Shown here: positions 16,343-26,207 of the stretch, piece after piece
Numbering within the stretch: the stretch's first letter is position 1
How the letters are laid out: the number at the start of each line of letters is the position of its first letter
Origin: Bacillota bacterium
GTDB taxonomy: Bacteria > Bacillota > Sulfobacillia > JAJZYS01 > JAJZLH01
Assembly (NCBI GenBank): GCA_021827745.1
Contig: JAKAUI010000056.1
Span: 1 to 37,900 of the forward strand
Reading direction: 5' to 3'
DNA length: 37,900 nt
The notes under the pieces: generated by a model
Databases searched by the model: none
The model's input: only the letters and a program-made list of their open reading frames with translations
What the model was told of the DNA's origin: nothing
Position numbers and translations under genes: made by a program

Positions 16343-16935
16343 ACACGGAGGGGCCGATCGCCCGCTTGGTCGAGGAACTGGGCCGCCTGCCCGGCGTTGG
16401 CCCGAAGGGCGCCCAGCGCATGGCCTACTGGGTGTTGCGCCAGGACCCGCAGCGGGTCGAGGCGCTGTCCCGAGCCCTCACAGACGCCCGAACTCAGGTC
16501 CAGCGCTGCTCGTCGTGCCAGGACCTGACCGACCGCGACCCCTGCGCCATCTGCGGAGATGTGGGACGCGACCACGCCACCATCCTGGTGGTGGAGGAGC
16601 CGCGCGACGTGCAGGCGGTGGAGCGGATCCAGGAGTACCGAGGCGTCTACCATGTGCTGGGCGGGGCGCTTTCCCCGATGGACGGGATCGGGCCGGAGGA
16701 CCTTCGGATCAGAGAACTGATCGGACGGCTGGGCCAGGACGGAGTGTCGGAACTGATTTTGGCCACCGACCCAGACGTCGAGGGAGACGCCACCGCCCTC
16801 TATCTGGCGAAGATGCTGCGCCGGCCCGACCTCAAGATCTCCAGGATCGCCCGCGGCCTGCCGGCCGGCGCCGACATCGACTTTGCCGACGAGGTCACGC
16901 TCGCCCGCGCTCTGGAGGGGCGCGTCGAGGTCTAG
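16339..16935 (+). CDS. recR: Recombination protein RecR
   Basis: A 198-residue RecFOR-pathway protein that helps load RecA at gaps. The N-terminal helix-hairpin-helix (LGRLPGVGPKGAQRMAYWVL) is followed by a zinc finger (Cys57, 60, 69, 72) and a Toprim domain (ILVVEEPRDVQAVERIQEY, with LILATDPDVEGDATALYL later). The ATG is coupled to ybaB. Confidence 0.97.
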   Translation: MNTEGPIARLVEELGRLPGVGPKGAQRMAYWVLRQDPQRVEALSRALTDARTQVQRCSSCQDLTDRDPCAICGDVGRDHATILVVEEPRDVQAVERIQEYRGVYHVLGGALSPMDGIGPEDLRIRELIGRLGQDGVSELILATDPDVEGDATALYLAKMLRRPDLKISRIARGLPAGADIDFADEVTLARALEGRVEV

Positions 16936-16977
16936 ACGGCCATCTTGATCCCGAAGGTGTCTTGGGCGGCAGAATTT

Positions 16978-16986
16978 TGGTATCGT
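16978..16986 (+). promoter_or_regulatory. Possible extended -10 promoter of hppA
   Basis: TGgTATCGT, about 64 bases before the hppA start, with no matching -35. Confidence 0.3.
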
Positions 16987-17049
16987 TATGCGTCGGACAT
17001 GCTCGCGCCCCGCAATCCAGTCTAAGGGAGGGAGTACACCTCAAATGGT

Positions 17050-19068
<2,019 letters not shown>

Positions 19069-19091
19069 CCGCCCAGCGCTGATCTGAAGGA

Positions 19092-19121
19092 CTGGGGCCG
19101 AGCCGAAGGGCTCGGCCCCAG
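19092..19121 (+). terminator. Terminator-like hairpin after hppA
   Basis: A 13-bp perfect stem CTGGGGCCGAGCC / GGCTCGGCCCCAG with loop GAAG. No T run follows. Confidence 0.65.
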
Positions 19122-19147
19122 CTGCGTCCAGCCGTCCGCCATTCGGT

Positions 19148-19191
19148 TTAACAGATCCTTAACCAACCGCCTCCTGGCACTTCGCTATCCT
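19148..19191 (+). promoter_or_regulatory. Pho-box-like direct repeat and -10 before the phosphate transporter
   Basis: TTAACA (19148-19153), five bases, TTAACC (19159-19164) matches the TT(A/T/C)A(C/T)A direct repeats with 11-base period bound by Bacillus PhoP. A degenerate third repeat (CCTCCT) would fall at 19170-19175, ending ten bases before a -10-like TATCCT (19186-19191), the usual distance for Pho activation. No good -35 exists, as expected of an activated promoter. Confidence 0.55.
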
Positions 19192-19227
19192 GAAGGTGGA
19201 CCAAGCAAGAGGAGGAGGCGGGCCCTG

Positions 19228-19329
19228 ATGGCGGCGAACTGGAGTGGAGCCAAGTACCTCCCGAACGCACCGGTCTCTGCCCACTTCGCGCGGCCATCAG
19301 CGGCGGCGGAGAGGAGAGGGGAGTTATGA
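19228..19329 (+). CDS. Small ORF translationally coupled to the transporter (33 aa)
   Basis: ATG 19228 follows a very strong GAGGAGGAGG. It encodes 33 residues (MAANWSGAKYLPNAPVSAHF, then an Ala/Arg/Glu-rich tail). The TGA overlaps the transporter's ATG as ATGA. An inverted repeat, CTGATGGC (19225-19232) with GCCATCAG (19293-19300), could hide the small ORF's start codon. The product resembles nothing I know. It may be a leader peptide whose translation opens the transporter's start, or a chance frame. Confidence 0.45.
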   Translation: MAANWSGAKYLPNAPVSAHFARPSAAAERRGEL

Positions 19330-20711
19330 GCGTGGCAGGTTCGCACGACCAGGGATCGACGCTGAATGTCCTCAAGTCATTCGATGAGGCCAAGATGCAG
19401 GGATTCCACTGGCGGACGGTGTTCACCGCCGGCATGGGATTTTTCACCGACGCCTACGACCTCTTCATCATCGGTACCGTAACGGCCATCCTGACCCCGA
19501 TCTGGGGGCTGACCACGGGCAATATCGCCATCCTGAACAGCACGTCCCTGGCCGCTGCGGCGCTGGGGGCGCTTTTTTTCGGGAGGCTGATGGACCGCTT
19601 CGGCCGCAAGGCCATGTATGGCGTCGAGATGACAATGCTCACGTTCGGCGCCATTTTGTGTGCATTCGCTCCGTCGTTCGGCTGGCTGGTGGCCTTTAGG
19701 GTGCTGGTCGGATTTGGCGTCGGCGGCGACTATCCCACCAGTTCCGTGCTGATGAGCGAGTACTCGAACCGTACCAACCGCGGGCTGCTCGTCACCATGG
19801 TCTTCGCCATGCAGGGGCTCGGTCTTCTGATCGGACCGTTGGTGGCGGCCGCCCTCTTGTCCACCAGCATGCCGCACGAGATCGTGTGGCGGGTGATGCT
19901 GGGACTGGGCGCCATCCCTGCCGCCTCCGTCATCTATCTGCGCCGCAAGATGGCGGAAACGCCCCGCTACCTGGCCGTGGTCAAAGGCGACATGGCCAAG
20001 GCCGGAGCCGTGGTCAGCTCGCTGACCAACACGGCGGTGGAGCGGGCCAAGGTGACCACCCAGAAGGTCGTTCGTCAGACCTGGAACAAGAGAAACCTGA
20101 TCCGACTGATCGGCACGGCCGGCAGCTGGTTCCTGCTTGACATCGCCTTCTATGGAAACGGCGTCTCCTCGCAGCTGATCCTGAAGGCGCTCTTGCCCGG
20201 CGCCGCGCTCGTCACCACCACGCTGGTGGCGGCGGCCATCTTCCTGATCGCCGCCATTCCCGGCTACCTGGTGGCCGCCAAGTACATGGACAAGCTGGGG
20301 CGAAAGGCCATCCAGCTGGTCGGCTTCGTGATCATGGCCCTGGCCTACGGCGCTCTCTTTTTGGCGCCCGGCATCGCCAAGCTGCCCATCTTGTTCCTGA
20401 TCATCTACGGCGTGAGCTACTTCTTCATCGAGTTCGGGCCGAACACCACCACCTTCATCGTGCCGGCGGAGGTGTTCCCGACCAACCTGCGCGGCAGCGG
20501 CCACGGCATGTCGGCGGCGGCCGGCAAGGTCGGCGCCTTCCTGGGCGCCTTCTTCCTGCCGGTCATCCTGGCGGCGAGCGGCCTGCCCTTCACCATGGGC
20601 CTCCTGGCCGGGGTCGCCCTCCTGGGCGTGCTCTTGACCGCCCTTATCCTTCCCGAGATGCGCGGACACTCGCTGGACGAGACGGAGGAGTTCGCACCCG
20701 CCACCACCTAG
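19326..20711 (+). CDS. MFS transporter, PHS (phosphate:H+ symporter) family
   Basis: A 461-residue, 12-segment major facilitator. The N-terminal GMGFFTDAYDLFIIGTV and the GFGVGGDYPTSSVLMSEYSN loop are characteristic of the PHS family (Pho84-like). GRLMDRFGRKAMYG and YMDKLGRKAIQL are the paired MFS cytoplasmic loops. Late IEFGPNTTTFIVPAEVFPTN also fits. Inorganic phosphate is the likeliest substrate, supported by the Pho-box-like repeat upstream, though PHS relatives also carry organic acids. The ATG follows AGAGGAGAGGGG and overlaps the stop of a 33-codon ORF. Confidence 0.85.
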   Translation: MSVAGSHDQGSTLNVLKSFDEAKMQGFHWRTVFTAGMGFFTDAYDLFIIGTVTAILTPIWGLTTGNIAILNSTSLAAAALGALFFGRLMDRFGRKAMYGVEMTMLTFGAILCAFAPSFGWLVAFRVLVGFGVGGDYPTSSVLMSEYSNRTNRGLLVTMVFAMQGLGLLIGPLVAAALLSTSMPHEIVWRVMLGLGAIPAASVIYLRRKMAETPRYLAVVKGDMAKAGAVVSSLTNTAVERAKVTTQKVVRQTWNKRNLIRLIGTAGSWFLLDIAFYGNGVSSQLILKALLPGAALVTTTLVAAAIFLIAAIPGYLVAAKYMDKLGRKAIQLVGFVIMALAYGALFLAPGIAKLPILFLIIYGVSYFFIEFGPNTTTFIVPAEVFPTNLRGSGHGMSAAAGKVGAFLGAFFLPVILAASGLPFTMGLLAGVALLGVLLTALILPEMRGHSLDETEEFAPATT

Positions 20712-20737
20712 CTATGCGAGCAAGATCTGTCGCAAGG

Positions 20738-20768
20738 GGGCCCCGTCATGGACGGGGCCCTTCTTCTT
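20738..20768 (+). terminator. Rho-independent terminator of the transporter
   Basis: GGGCCCCGTC (20738-20747), loop ATG, GACGGGGCCC (20751-20760), then TTCTTCTT. The best intrinsic terminator in the window. Confidence 0.88.
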
Positions 20769-20771
20769 GGC

Positions 20772-20821
20772 TTGACAGGGCAACGGATGAGAAATACTAT
20801 CGCAGATGAGAATGATTATCA
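20772..20821 (+). promoter_or_regulatory. Promoter and tandem Fur-type boxes of the fur-permease operon
   Basis: TTGACA (20772-20777), 17 bases, TACTAT (20795-20800). Downstream, TGAGAAT-G-ATTATCA (20807-20821) matches the 7-1-7 Fur consensus TGATAATnATTATCA with one mismatch. A weaker copy, TGAGAAA-T-ACTATCG (20788-20802), overlaps the -10, exactly 19 bases earlier. It argues for autoregulation by the Fur-family protein. Confidence 0.8.
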
Positions 20822-20840
20822 GAACGAGGAGACGGCTGTG

Positions 20841-21293
20841 ATGGAAGAGCAGGCGAACATGGCCCTGGCGATGGAGCGGCTCCTGGCGCACGGCCACGCC
20901 GTCACCCCGCAGCGGCGCCTGGTGGTGGAGGCCCTGCGCGATGCTCCCGGACCGATCTCGGCGCAGGAGTTGAGCGCGGCCCTGGAGCCAAGCCGCGGCA
21001 TCGGGCAGATGACCGTCTACCGGACGCTCGCCCTGCTCCTCGATGCCGGCGTCGCCTATCAGGTGGCCACGGCAGACGCCGACCGCCAGGCTCGATACGT
21101 CTTCTGCTCGGGGAGCCACCACCATCACCTGGTCTGCCAGACCTGCCACACAGTGCTGGAGATCGCCGGCTGCGGCATGGAGACGGTCGACCACGAGGTC
21201 GAGCAGCGCACTGGCTTTGCAGCCGTCGGCCACCACCTGGACTTTGTCGGAACCTGCCCAGCCTGCGCCGCTCAAGGCAAAGGCGACCGCTAG
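20841..21293 (+). CDS. Fur-family metal-dependent regulator
   Basis: A 150-residue repressor. The N-terminal winged helix (TPQRRLVVEALRDAPGPISA, then IGQMTVYRTLALLLDAG) is followed by a His-rich sensing segment (GSHHHHLVC) and two structural CxxC pairs (Cys99/102, Cys139/142). ATG 20841 follows GAGGAG. The adjacent GTG 20838 is an alternative. The open frame continues up into the terminator but is not coding there. The operator resembles a Fur rather than a Zur (TCGTAAT) or PerR (TTATAAT) box, which favours iron, but metal choice is unproven. The permease starts three bases after the stop. Confidence 0.93.
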   Translation: MEEQANMALAMERLLAHGHAVTPQRRLVVEALRDAPGPISAQELSAALEPSRGIGQMTVYRTLALLLDAGVAYQVATADADRQARYVFCSGSHHHHLVCQTCHTVLEIAGCGMETVDHEVEQRTGFAAVGHHLDFVGTCPACAAQGKGDR

Positions 21294-21296
21294 GCC

Positions 21297-22202
21297 ATGC
21301 TGAATCTGTGGGATCCGCATCTTGGCCTGGCGCTCGGGGCTGTCCTGGTGACCGCCTTCTTGCTCGGGGTGGTCCACGGCGTCACGCCGGACGAGCACAC
21401 CTGGCCGATCACCTTCAGCTATGCGATCGGCAGCTACTCGACGAGACGGGGCATGATCGCTGGCCTCACCTTCTCCGCAGCCTTCACCCTGCAGCGGGCG
21501 ATCGCCAGCGAGCTCGCCTACCTCACGCTCGACAAGTGGTTCACGGCCAACGCCATGGTCGACTACATCGTCTATGTGGTGGTCGGCGCGGTCATGGTCT
21601 GGGCGGCCTGGCATCTGGCCGGCGGAAGGCACTGGCATCTGGGCCGCACCCACAAGATCAGAAACGATGAGCTCGACCCGCACCTGCAGGACCCCAGGCC
21701 CTGGATGCCGGCCGTGCACGGCTTCATCGCCGGATGGGGATTTGGGGCCTTCGCCGTGATCATCTACACCGTGCTCGCTCCGGCCATGCCGAGCGCCGTC
21801 TGGGGCTGGGTGCCGGGAGCGATGTTCGGGCTGGGCACCATGGCCATGCAGGTGGCCGCCGGCGGACTGTTCGGACTGATCAGCCAGCGCATGAAGCTGA
21901 CCCCTGAGATGATTCGGCAGGTGGCGCTGACGACCGCCGTCCGCACCCTAGGCTGGGGCGGAGCGGTGTTTGTCCTGGGCGGCGGGCTGGGCCTGGCCTT
22001 TCCAACGGTGGGCGCCTTCAAGGTGCCGACTGGGGTGCAGATCCACAACCTGGCCCACATCTCGCTCGGCACCGTGCTGGTGATGGTCTCGGTGCTGCTG
22101 ATCGGCATGGGCACCCTGATTCGAGAGACCCGGCACTGGTCCCGGGTGGCAAAGAGCCGATCAACCGCCACCAGCACGCCCTTTGGTGCCTCCGGCCGCT
22201 GA
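21297..22202 (+). CDS. NicO/UreH-like metal permease (putative)
   Basis: A 301-residue membrane protein with about seven hydrophobic segments. The first carries HGVTPDEH (His27, Asp32, His34), similar to the H-x4-D-H metal motif of NicO/UreH/RcnA transporters. A soluble His-rich loop (RHWHLGRTHKI) lies between segments, as in metal exporters. It is cotranscribed with the Fur-family regulator behind Fur-type boxes, so a role in iron, nickel or manganese handling is likely. I cannot tell importer from exporter, and the family match is by motif only. Confidence 0.65.
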   Translation: MLNLWDPHLGLALGAVLVTAFLLGVVHGVTPDEHTWPITFSYAIGSYSTRRGMIAGLTFSAAFTLQRAIASELAYLTLDKWFTANAMVDYIVYVVVGAVMVWAAWHLAGGRHWHLGRTHKIRNDELDPHLQDPRPWMPAVHGFIAGWGFGAFAVIIYTVLAPAMPSAVWGWVPGAMFGLGTMAMQVAAGGLFGLISQRMKLTPEMIRQVALTTAVRTLGWGGAVFVLGGGLGLAFPTVGAFKVPTGVQIHNLAHISLGTVLVMVSVLLIGMGTLIRETRHWSRVAKSRSTATSTPFGASGR

Positions 22203-22235
22203 GCCGAGGCGGCCAGTCAAGAGCTGGCGAGACCG

Positions 22236-22907
22236 CTAGAAGCCCGGCGGGAAGGGCAGGGCGCTGGAGTAGCTGCCGACCGGCATGCCGCCGCTCGGCG
22301 AGAGCACGACCCGGACCGCGAAGAGATGTCGGAAATTGACGGCACCCTGAGTGGCGGAGGGAATGACCAAGAAGGAGACCACCCAGGCCTTGGTCGCGGG
22401 GCTCACCTGTGACTGCAAAGACTTCGGAAGCGTCGACGCAGAGGTCAGGCCAGCGGTCAGGCCGCAGACGGACTGGATCAGAGCGAGATAGCCCTGATCG
22501 GCGAAGAGGTGGGCAACGGCCGTGCGGGCGGTTGTAGAGGGGATGTATACGTCCAGGGCGGTGGTGGTGATCTTGGCGGCGTTCGGATAAAAGGGCAGCC
22601 GGCTGATCACCTTCGCTCCGGCCGTCTCCAAGAACAGATTGTCGTAGGAGGGCACATTGGCCAAGACCACCGGCTCGATGAAGTTCGCTCCGGATGAGAC
22701 GAGCGGGCGGGTGCTGGCCGGGAGGAACGGACGCAGAGCCGATCCTGAGGCGAGATAAGGCTGCTCTGGAACCGCATTGCCGACCACCCGGGCGGTGGCG
22801 GCGTTCTCCAGATTGCTGATGTTCACGCCGCCTGCGGTCTGGCTTCCGCAGCCGACCAGGACGGTGAGCAAGACAGTGGTCAGGGCGAGGGTGACGAGCC
22901 GTCGCAC
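22236..22907 (-). CDS. Lipoprotein of unknown function
   Basis: A 223-residue lipoprotein precursor. The signal peptide (MRRLVTLALTTVLLTVLVGC) ends in the lipobox LVGC, with Cys20 as the lipidation site. GTG 22907 is six bases after AGGAGG and is preferred to an upstream ATG at 22940 that would bury the signal. The mature part has no motif I recognise. It has a conserved-looking core (FIEPVVLANVPSYDNLFLET, and ALDVYIPSTTARTAVAHLFA) and a Gly/Pro-rich C-terminus. It is divergent from gltX with overlapping promoters. TACAAT on the minus strand at 22960-22965 may be its -10. Confidence 0.8.
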   Translation of the reverse strand: MRRLVTLALTTVLLTVLVGCGSQTAGGVNISNLENAATARVVGNAVPEQPYLASGSALRPFLPASTRPLVSSGANFIEPVVLANVPSYDNLFLETAGAKVISRLPFYPNAAKITTTALDVYIPSTTARTAVAHLFADQGYLALIQSVCGLTAGLTSASTLPKSLQSQVSPATKAWVVSFLVIPSATQGAVNFRHLFAVRVVLSPSGGMPVGSYSSALPFPPGF

Positions 22908-22960
22908 AGATAGCCTCCTAGGGTGCGGACTCCGAGTCATCAGGATGCCCGTGGTGCTTA

Positions 22961-22990
22961 TTGTACCGTTTTTGGCGCCTCTGCTAGACT
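22961..22990 (+). promoter_or_regulatory. Promoter of gltX
   Basis: TTGTAC (22961-22966), 18 bases, extended -10 TGcTAGACT (22982-22990). The -35 overlaps the likely -10 of the divergent lipoprotein gene. Confidence 0.55.
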
Positions 22991-23011
22991 GATCAGCACG
23001 GAAGGGGCGAG

Positions 23012-24472
23012 ATGACCATGGTGCGCGTGCGGTTTGCCCCTAGTCCGACTGGGCAGCCGCACATCGGCTGGGCCAGAACTGCCCTCTTCAACTGGCTGTT
23101 CGCCCGCCATTTCGGGGGAACCTTTGTGCTCAGGATCGAAGACACCGATCAGAAGCGCTCGGTGGAAGGCGCCGCCCAGGTTTTCGACGACGCCTTTTCC
23201 TGGCTCGGCTTCACCTACGACGAGGGACCGAACAAGGATGGCGGCTTTGGCCCCTACCTGCAGAGCGAGCGGCTCGCAAACCACCTCGCGGTGCGCGACC
23301 GGCTGCTGGAGGAAGGAAAGGCCTACCCTTGCTTTTGCTCGCCGGAGACGTTGGACGCCGGGCGGGCGGAAGACCGCCGATTGGGCCGGCCGCCGCGCTA
23401 TCCGGCGACCTGCCGTTCGATCGCAGCGGAGGAGGGGCGGGCGCGGATCGCCGCCGGCGAGGCGCATGTGATCCGGCTGAAGGTGCCGCCAGAGGGCAGA
23501 TTGGTCGTGCATGACCTGATCCGCGGCGACGTCGAGTTCGACCTTGCGGTGCTCGACGACTTCGTCCTGATCAAGGCCGACGGGACCCCGACCTACAACT
23601 TCGCCGCCGTGGTCGACGACGCCCAGATGGCGATCAGCCACGTGCTGAGGGCCGACGAGCACCTGTCGAACACACCGAAGCAGCTGCTCCTCTATCAGGC
23701 AATGGGTCTTCCGGCACCGGCATTTGCCCATGTTCCGATGATCCTGGCCCCTGACCACAGCAAGCTTTCAAAGCGGCACGGCGCCACGCCGATCGCCGAG
23801 TTCGTCGCCCAAGGCTTCTTGCCGGAGGCGGTCGTCAACTATCTGATGATGCTGGGCTGGAACCCAGGCGGAGACCGTGAGTTTTTGACCCTGGACGAGG
23901 CGGCGGAGCTGTTCACGCTGGAGCGCGTGCAGAAGAACCCGGCCGTCTACGACACCCAGAAGATGACCTGGATGAACGCCCACTACCTGCGCGCCCTGAG
24001 CGAAGACGAACTGTGGCGGCGCACCCTTCCCTTCCTCAGCGCTCAAAAGCTCTTGGCCGAGCCGGTCAGCGCCGAGTTGGGCGCCTACGCCAGGTCGGCG
24101 CTCTCTTTGGTGCAGAGCCGGGTCTCGACCCTGGCCGAGGCGGCGGACGCCGTCCGCTTCTTCTTTGAGGAGCCACGCGAGTTCGATCCGGCGGGTGTTG
24201 CCAAACACTTGGCGCGACCGGGCACGGCCGGACATCTGACCGCTTTGGCCGGCCGCCTGGCCCAGACGGACTTCAGCGCGGGCGCGCTCGAGACGGCGCT
24301 CACCGAGCTCGCTGCCGAGCTGGGTGTCTCTAGGGCAGAACTGATTCATCCGGCCCGGCTGGCGGTCAGCGGCAAGACGGTCGGTCCCGGTCTCTTTGAG
24401 ATGCTGGCGGTGCTTGGTGCGAAGGGGACCGTCGACCGGCTCCATGCCGCCGCCAAGATGGCGGCGCCGTAG
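23012..24472 (+). CDS. gltX: Glutamyl-tRNA synthetase
   Basis: A 486-residue class I synthetase. The HIGH motif appears as HIGW (residues 17-20) in FAPSPTGQPHIGWARTALFN. The KMSKS motif is KLSKR at 251-255. RIEDTDQKRSV and the C-terminal alpha-helical anticodon-binding domain are as in bacterial GluRS. ATG 23012 lies close to GGAAGGGG. ATG 23018 is nearly as good. tRNA-Gln and tRNA-Glu follow directly, which suits a non-discriminating enzyme that charges both, the usual case in Bacillota lacking GlnRS, but this cannot be decided from the sequence alone. Confidence 0.97.
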   Translation: MTMVRVRFAPSPTGQPHIGWARTALFNWLFARHFGGTFVLRIEDTDQKRSVEGAAQVFDDAFSWLGFTYDEGPNKDGGFGPYLQSERLANHLAVRDRLLEEGKAYPCFCSPETLDAGRAEDRRLGRPPRYPATCRSIAAEEGRARIAAGEAHVIRLKVPPEGRLVVHDLIRGDVEFDLAVLDDFVLIKADGTPTYNFAAVVDDAQMAISHVLRADEHLSNTPKQLLLYQAMGLPAPAFAHVPMILAPDHSKLSKRHGATPIAEFVAQGFLPEAVVNYLMMLGWNPGGDREFLTLDEAAELFTLERVQKNPAVYDTQKMTWMNAHYLRALSEDELWRRTLPFLSAQKLLAEPVSAELGAYARSALSLVQSRVSTLAEAADAVRFFFEEPREFDPAGVAKHLARPGTAGHLTALAGRLAQTDFSAGALETALTELAAELGVSRAELIHPARLAVSGKTVGPGLFEMLAVLGAKGTVDRLHAAAKMAAP

Positions 24473-24483
24473 CGGGTCGGGGT

Positions 24484-24512
24484 TTGGTCGCAAAGCGGAC
24501 CTGTGCTACAAT
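24484..24512 (+). promoter_or_regulatory. Promoter of the tRNA-Gln/tRNA-Glu pair
   Basis: TTGGTC (24484-24489), 17 bases, extended -10 TGcTACAAT (24504-24512), ten bases before tRNA-Gln. Confidence 0.7.
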
Positions 24513-24522
24513 ACGCGGGCTC

Positions 24523-24596
24523 TGGGGAGTGGTGTAACGGTAGCACACCAGGCTCTGGACCTGTGAGTGAGGGTTCGAATCCTTCCTCCCCAGCCA
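24523..24596 (+). tRNA. tRNA-Gln(CUG)
   Basis: The anticodon loop CTCTGGA gives CTG. The acceptor TGGGGAG pairs with CTCCCCA, and CCA is encoded. The outermost anticodon-stem pair appears to be a C-U mismatch, with the other four intact. Confidence 0.94.
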
Positions 24597-24598
24597 GC

Positions 24599-24674
24599 GG
24601 CCCAATCGTCTAGAGGCCAAGGACGCCGCGCTCTCAATGCGGTAACACGGGTTCGAATCCCGTTTGGGCTACCA
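24599..24674 (+). tRNA. tRNA-Glu(CUC)
   Basis: The anticodon loop CTCTCAA gives CTC. The acceptor GGCCCAA pairs with TTGGGCT, a G-U closing the end. The discriminator is A and CCA is encoded. Two bases after tRNA-Gln. Confidence 0.95.
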
Positions 24675-24686
24675 GATTCCAGAGCC

Positions 24687-24712
24687 AAGAAGCCGCCATC
24701 GGGCGGCTTCTT
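24687..24712 (+). terminator. Terminator of the tRNA-Gln/Glu unit
   Basis: An 11-bp perfect stem AAGAAGCCGCC / GGCGGCTTCTT with loop ATCG. The T residues lie in the 3' arm. Confidence 0.75.
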
Positions 24713-24790
24713 GCGTGTCTGGAGGCTCGGTGCTGGTCCGGGCAGGCAAGAGCAGTCCGGTAGGGAAGAGAGCGCCACTGAAGGAGAGGA

Positions 24791-26164
24791 GTGAGGGCCA
24801 CGGCCGAGCACGAGGACCTGCTGGCCGCCCTGCGGGCCCGCTCCCGAAGTCGACGGCAATGGCTGCACGTGCCGTTTCACGGCGGGATCGAGGAAGATGA
24901 GGAGCTGCGCGACTGGATAGCCCTCGATCAGACCGAGCTCGAGGGGCTGGACGACTGGGCGGCCCCCTCCGGCCTGATCGAGCGGGCGCAGGCGCGGGTG
25001 GCGCGCCACTATCATCTGGATTCGGCCCGCCTGCTCACTGCTGGCTCCAGCCAGGGTGTGGCCACGGCGATCCTGGCGGCCGTCGGTTCGGGCGACTTGC
25101 TGCTCAGCCACCAGGGCGCCCACCGCTCGCTCTTGCACGGGATCGTGCTGACCGGAGCGAGACTGCGGCTTGTGCCCGATATCTGGGACCGCCGCTTTCA
25201 GATCGGCTGGCCGGACGTGCCAGCCTTGTGCCAAGCCGTTTCGAAAATGAGGCCGCAGGCGGTAATCGTGACCAGCCCCACCTATGCTGGCCTGGCGCCC
25301 GATCTGCACCCGCTGCGTCTTGTGTGCCTTGAGACAAACACCATCCTGATCGTGGACGCCGCCCACGGGGCGCACTTCGGCCTCGGACCTCTGCCGCCGA
25401 TGGCGAGCCGCGTCAAGCCTGATCTCGTCATCTTCGGCCTGCACAAGTCGGGGGGAGCCCCCACTCCCGGCGCCGTGCTCGGGCGGATTGGGGACAGGGT
25501 GAAGGAGGCACGCTGGCAGGCAGCCTGCCGCACGGTCGGAAGTTCGTCGCCGTCTTATCCGCTGATGGCCTTGGTCGAGCGAGCGGTGATCCGCCTGGCG
25601 GAAGCCGGTGATCGGTGGATGGCCGAGCTTGCCTCTGTGATGGAACGCCTGCGGGGACCGGCTGTCTTTTCGCCGCCAGAGGGCATGGCGCACGACCCGA
25701 CCCGGGTGGTGGTCGCCGCCACGGCGGCGAGCCGGCAGGAACTGGCGGCCCTAGGTGTGGACCCGGAGTACGTGGCGAGCGGGCATCTGCTCCTGATCGG
25801 CACCCTGGCCACAACCTCTTTGGATCCGCGGCTCGTTGCCTGGGTGGCGAGACAAATGGCACCCGATGCCGGCCCGGACCAGCCGGCGCTGCCCAGGAGG
25901 CGTTGGGAGGTGCGCAGGGCCTTTTTGGCAGAGAGCGAGACGGTGGCCCTGGAGCACGGTCTGGGCCGGGTGCTTGCCACGCCGCTCGTGCCGTCGCCGC
26001 CTGGCATTCCCCTGGCCTGGCCCGGCCAGGTGATCGACTCTCAGCTCGCAGTTGAGGTATCCCGGGCGGTGGCGGTCGGCCAGGCGGTCTTGGGCTTTGA
26101 CGGTGGAGAAGTGGCGGTGGTGAGAGATGGCCGCACGGCAGGGGAAAGGCACCTCCGCGGCTAA
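24791..26164 (+). CDS. Orn/Lys/Arg decarboxylase family PLP enzyme (YaaO-like)
   Basis: A 457-residue fold-type I PLP protein. Asp189 in IVDAAHGAHFG should hold the pyridine nitrogen. Lys219 in GLHKSGGAPTPGAVL is the likely Schiff-base lysine, though the usual Ser before HK is replaced (GLHK for S-x-HK). GSSQGVATAILAAVGSGD binds the phosphate side, and SHQGAHRSLLHG matches the family. The GTG start at 24791 overlaps a GGAG-rich stretch. This is the yaaO position in the B. subtilis yaaO-tmk-darA order, but tmk is missing here. Amino-acid substrate unknown. Confidence 0.88.
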   Translation: MRATAEHEDLLAALRARSRSRRQWLHVPFHGGIEEDEELRDWIALDQTELEGLDDWAAPSGLIERAQARVARHYHLDSARLLTAGSSQGVATAILAAVGSGDLLLSHQGAHRSLLHGIVLTGARLRLVPDIWDRRFQIGWPDVPALCQAVSKMRPQAVIVTSPTYAGLAPDLHPLRLVCLETNTILIVDAAHGAHFGLGPLPPMASRVKPDLVIFGLHKSGGAPTPGAVLGRIGDRVKEARWQAACRTVGSSSPSYPLMALVERAVIRLAEAGDRWMAELASVMERLRGPAVFSPPEGMAHDPTRVVVAATAASRQELAALGVDPEYVASGHLLLIGTLATTSLDPRLVAWVARQMAPDAGPDQPALPRRRWEVRRAFLAESETVALEHGLGRVLATPLVPSPPGIPLAWPGQVIDSQLAVEVSRAVAVGQAVLGFDGGEVAVVRDGRTAGERHLRG

Positions 26165-26207
26165 TCTTCTCCATCGGGGATGGGTGCGAACGTGAGGGGG
26201 TGCACAG

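Noticed and set aside
19377-20669. 430-codon minus-strand open frame opposite the PHS transporter
   Set aside because: Shadow frame made possible by high GC at third positions. The plus-strand gene has clear MFS motifs.
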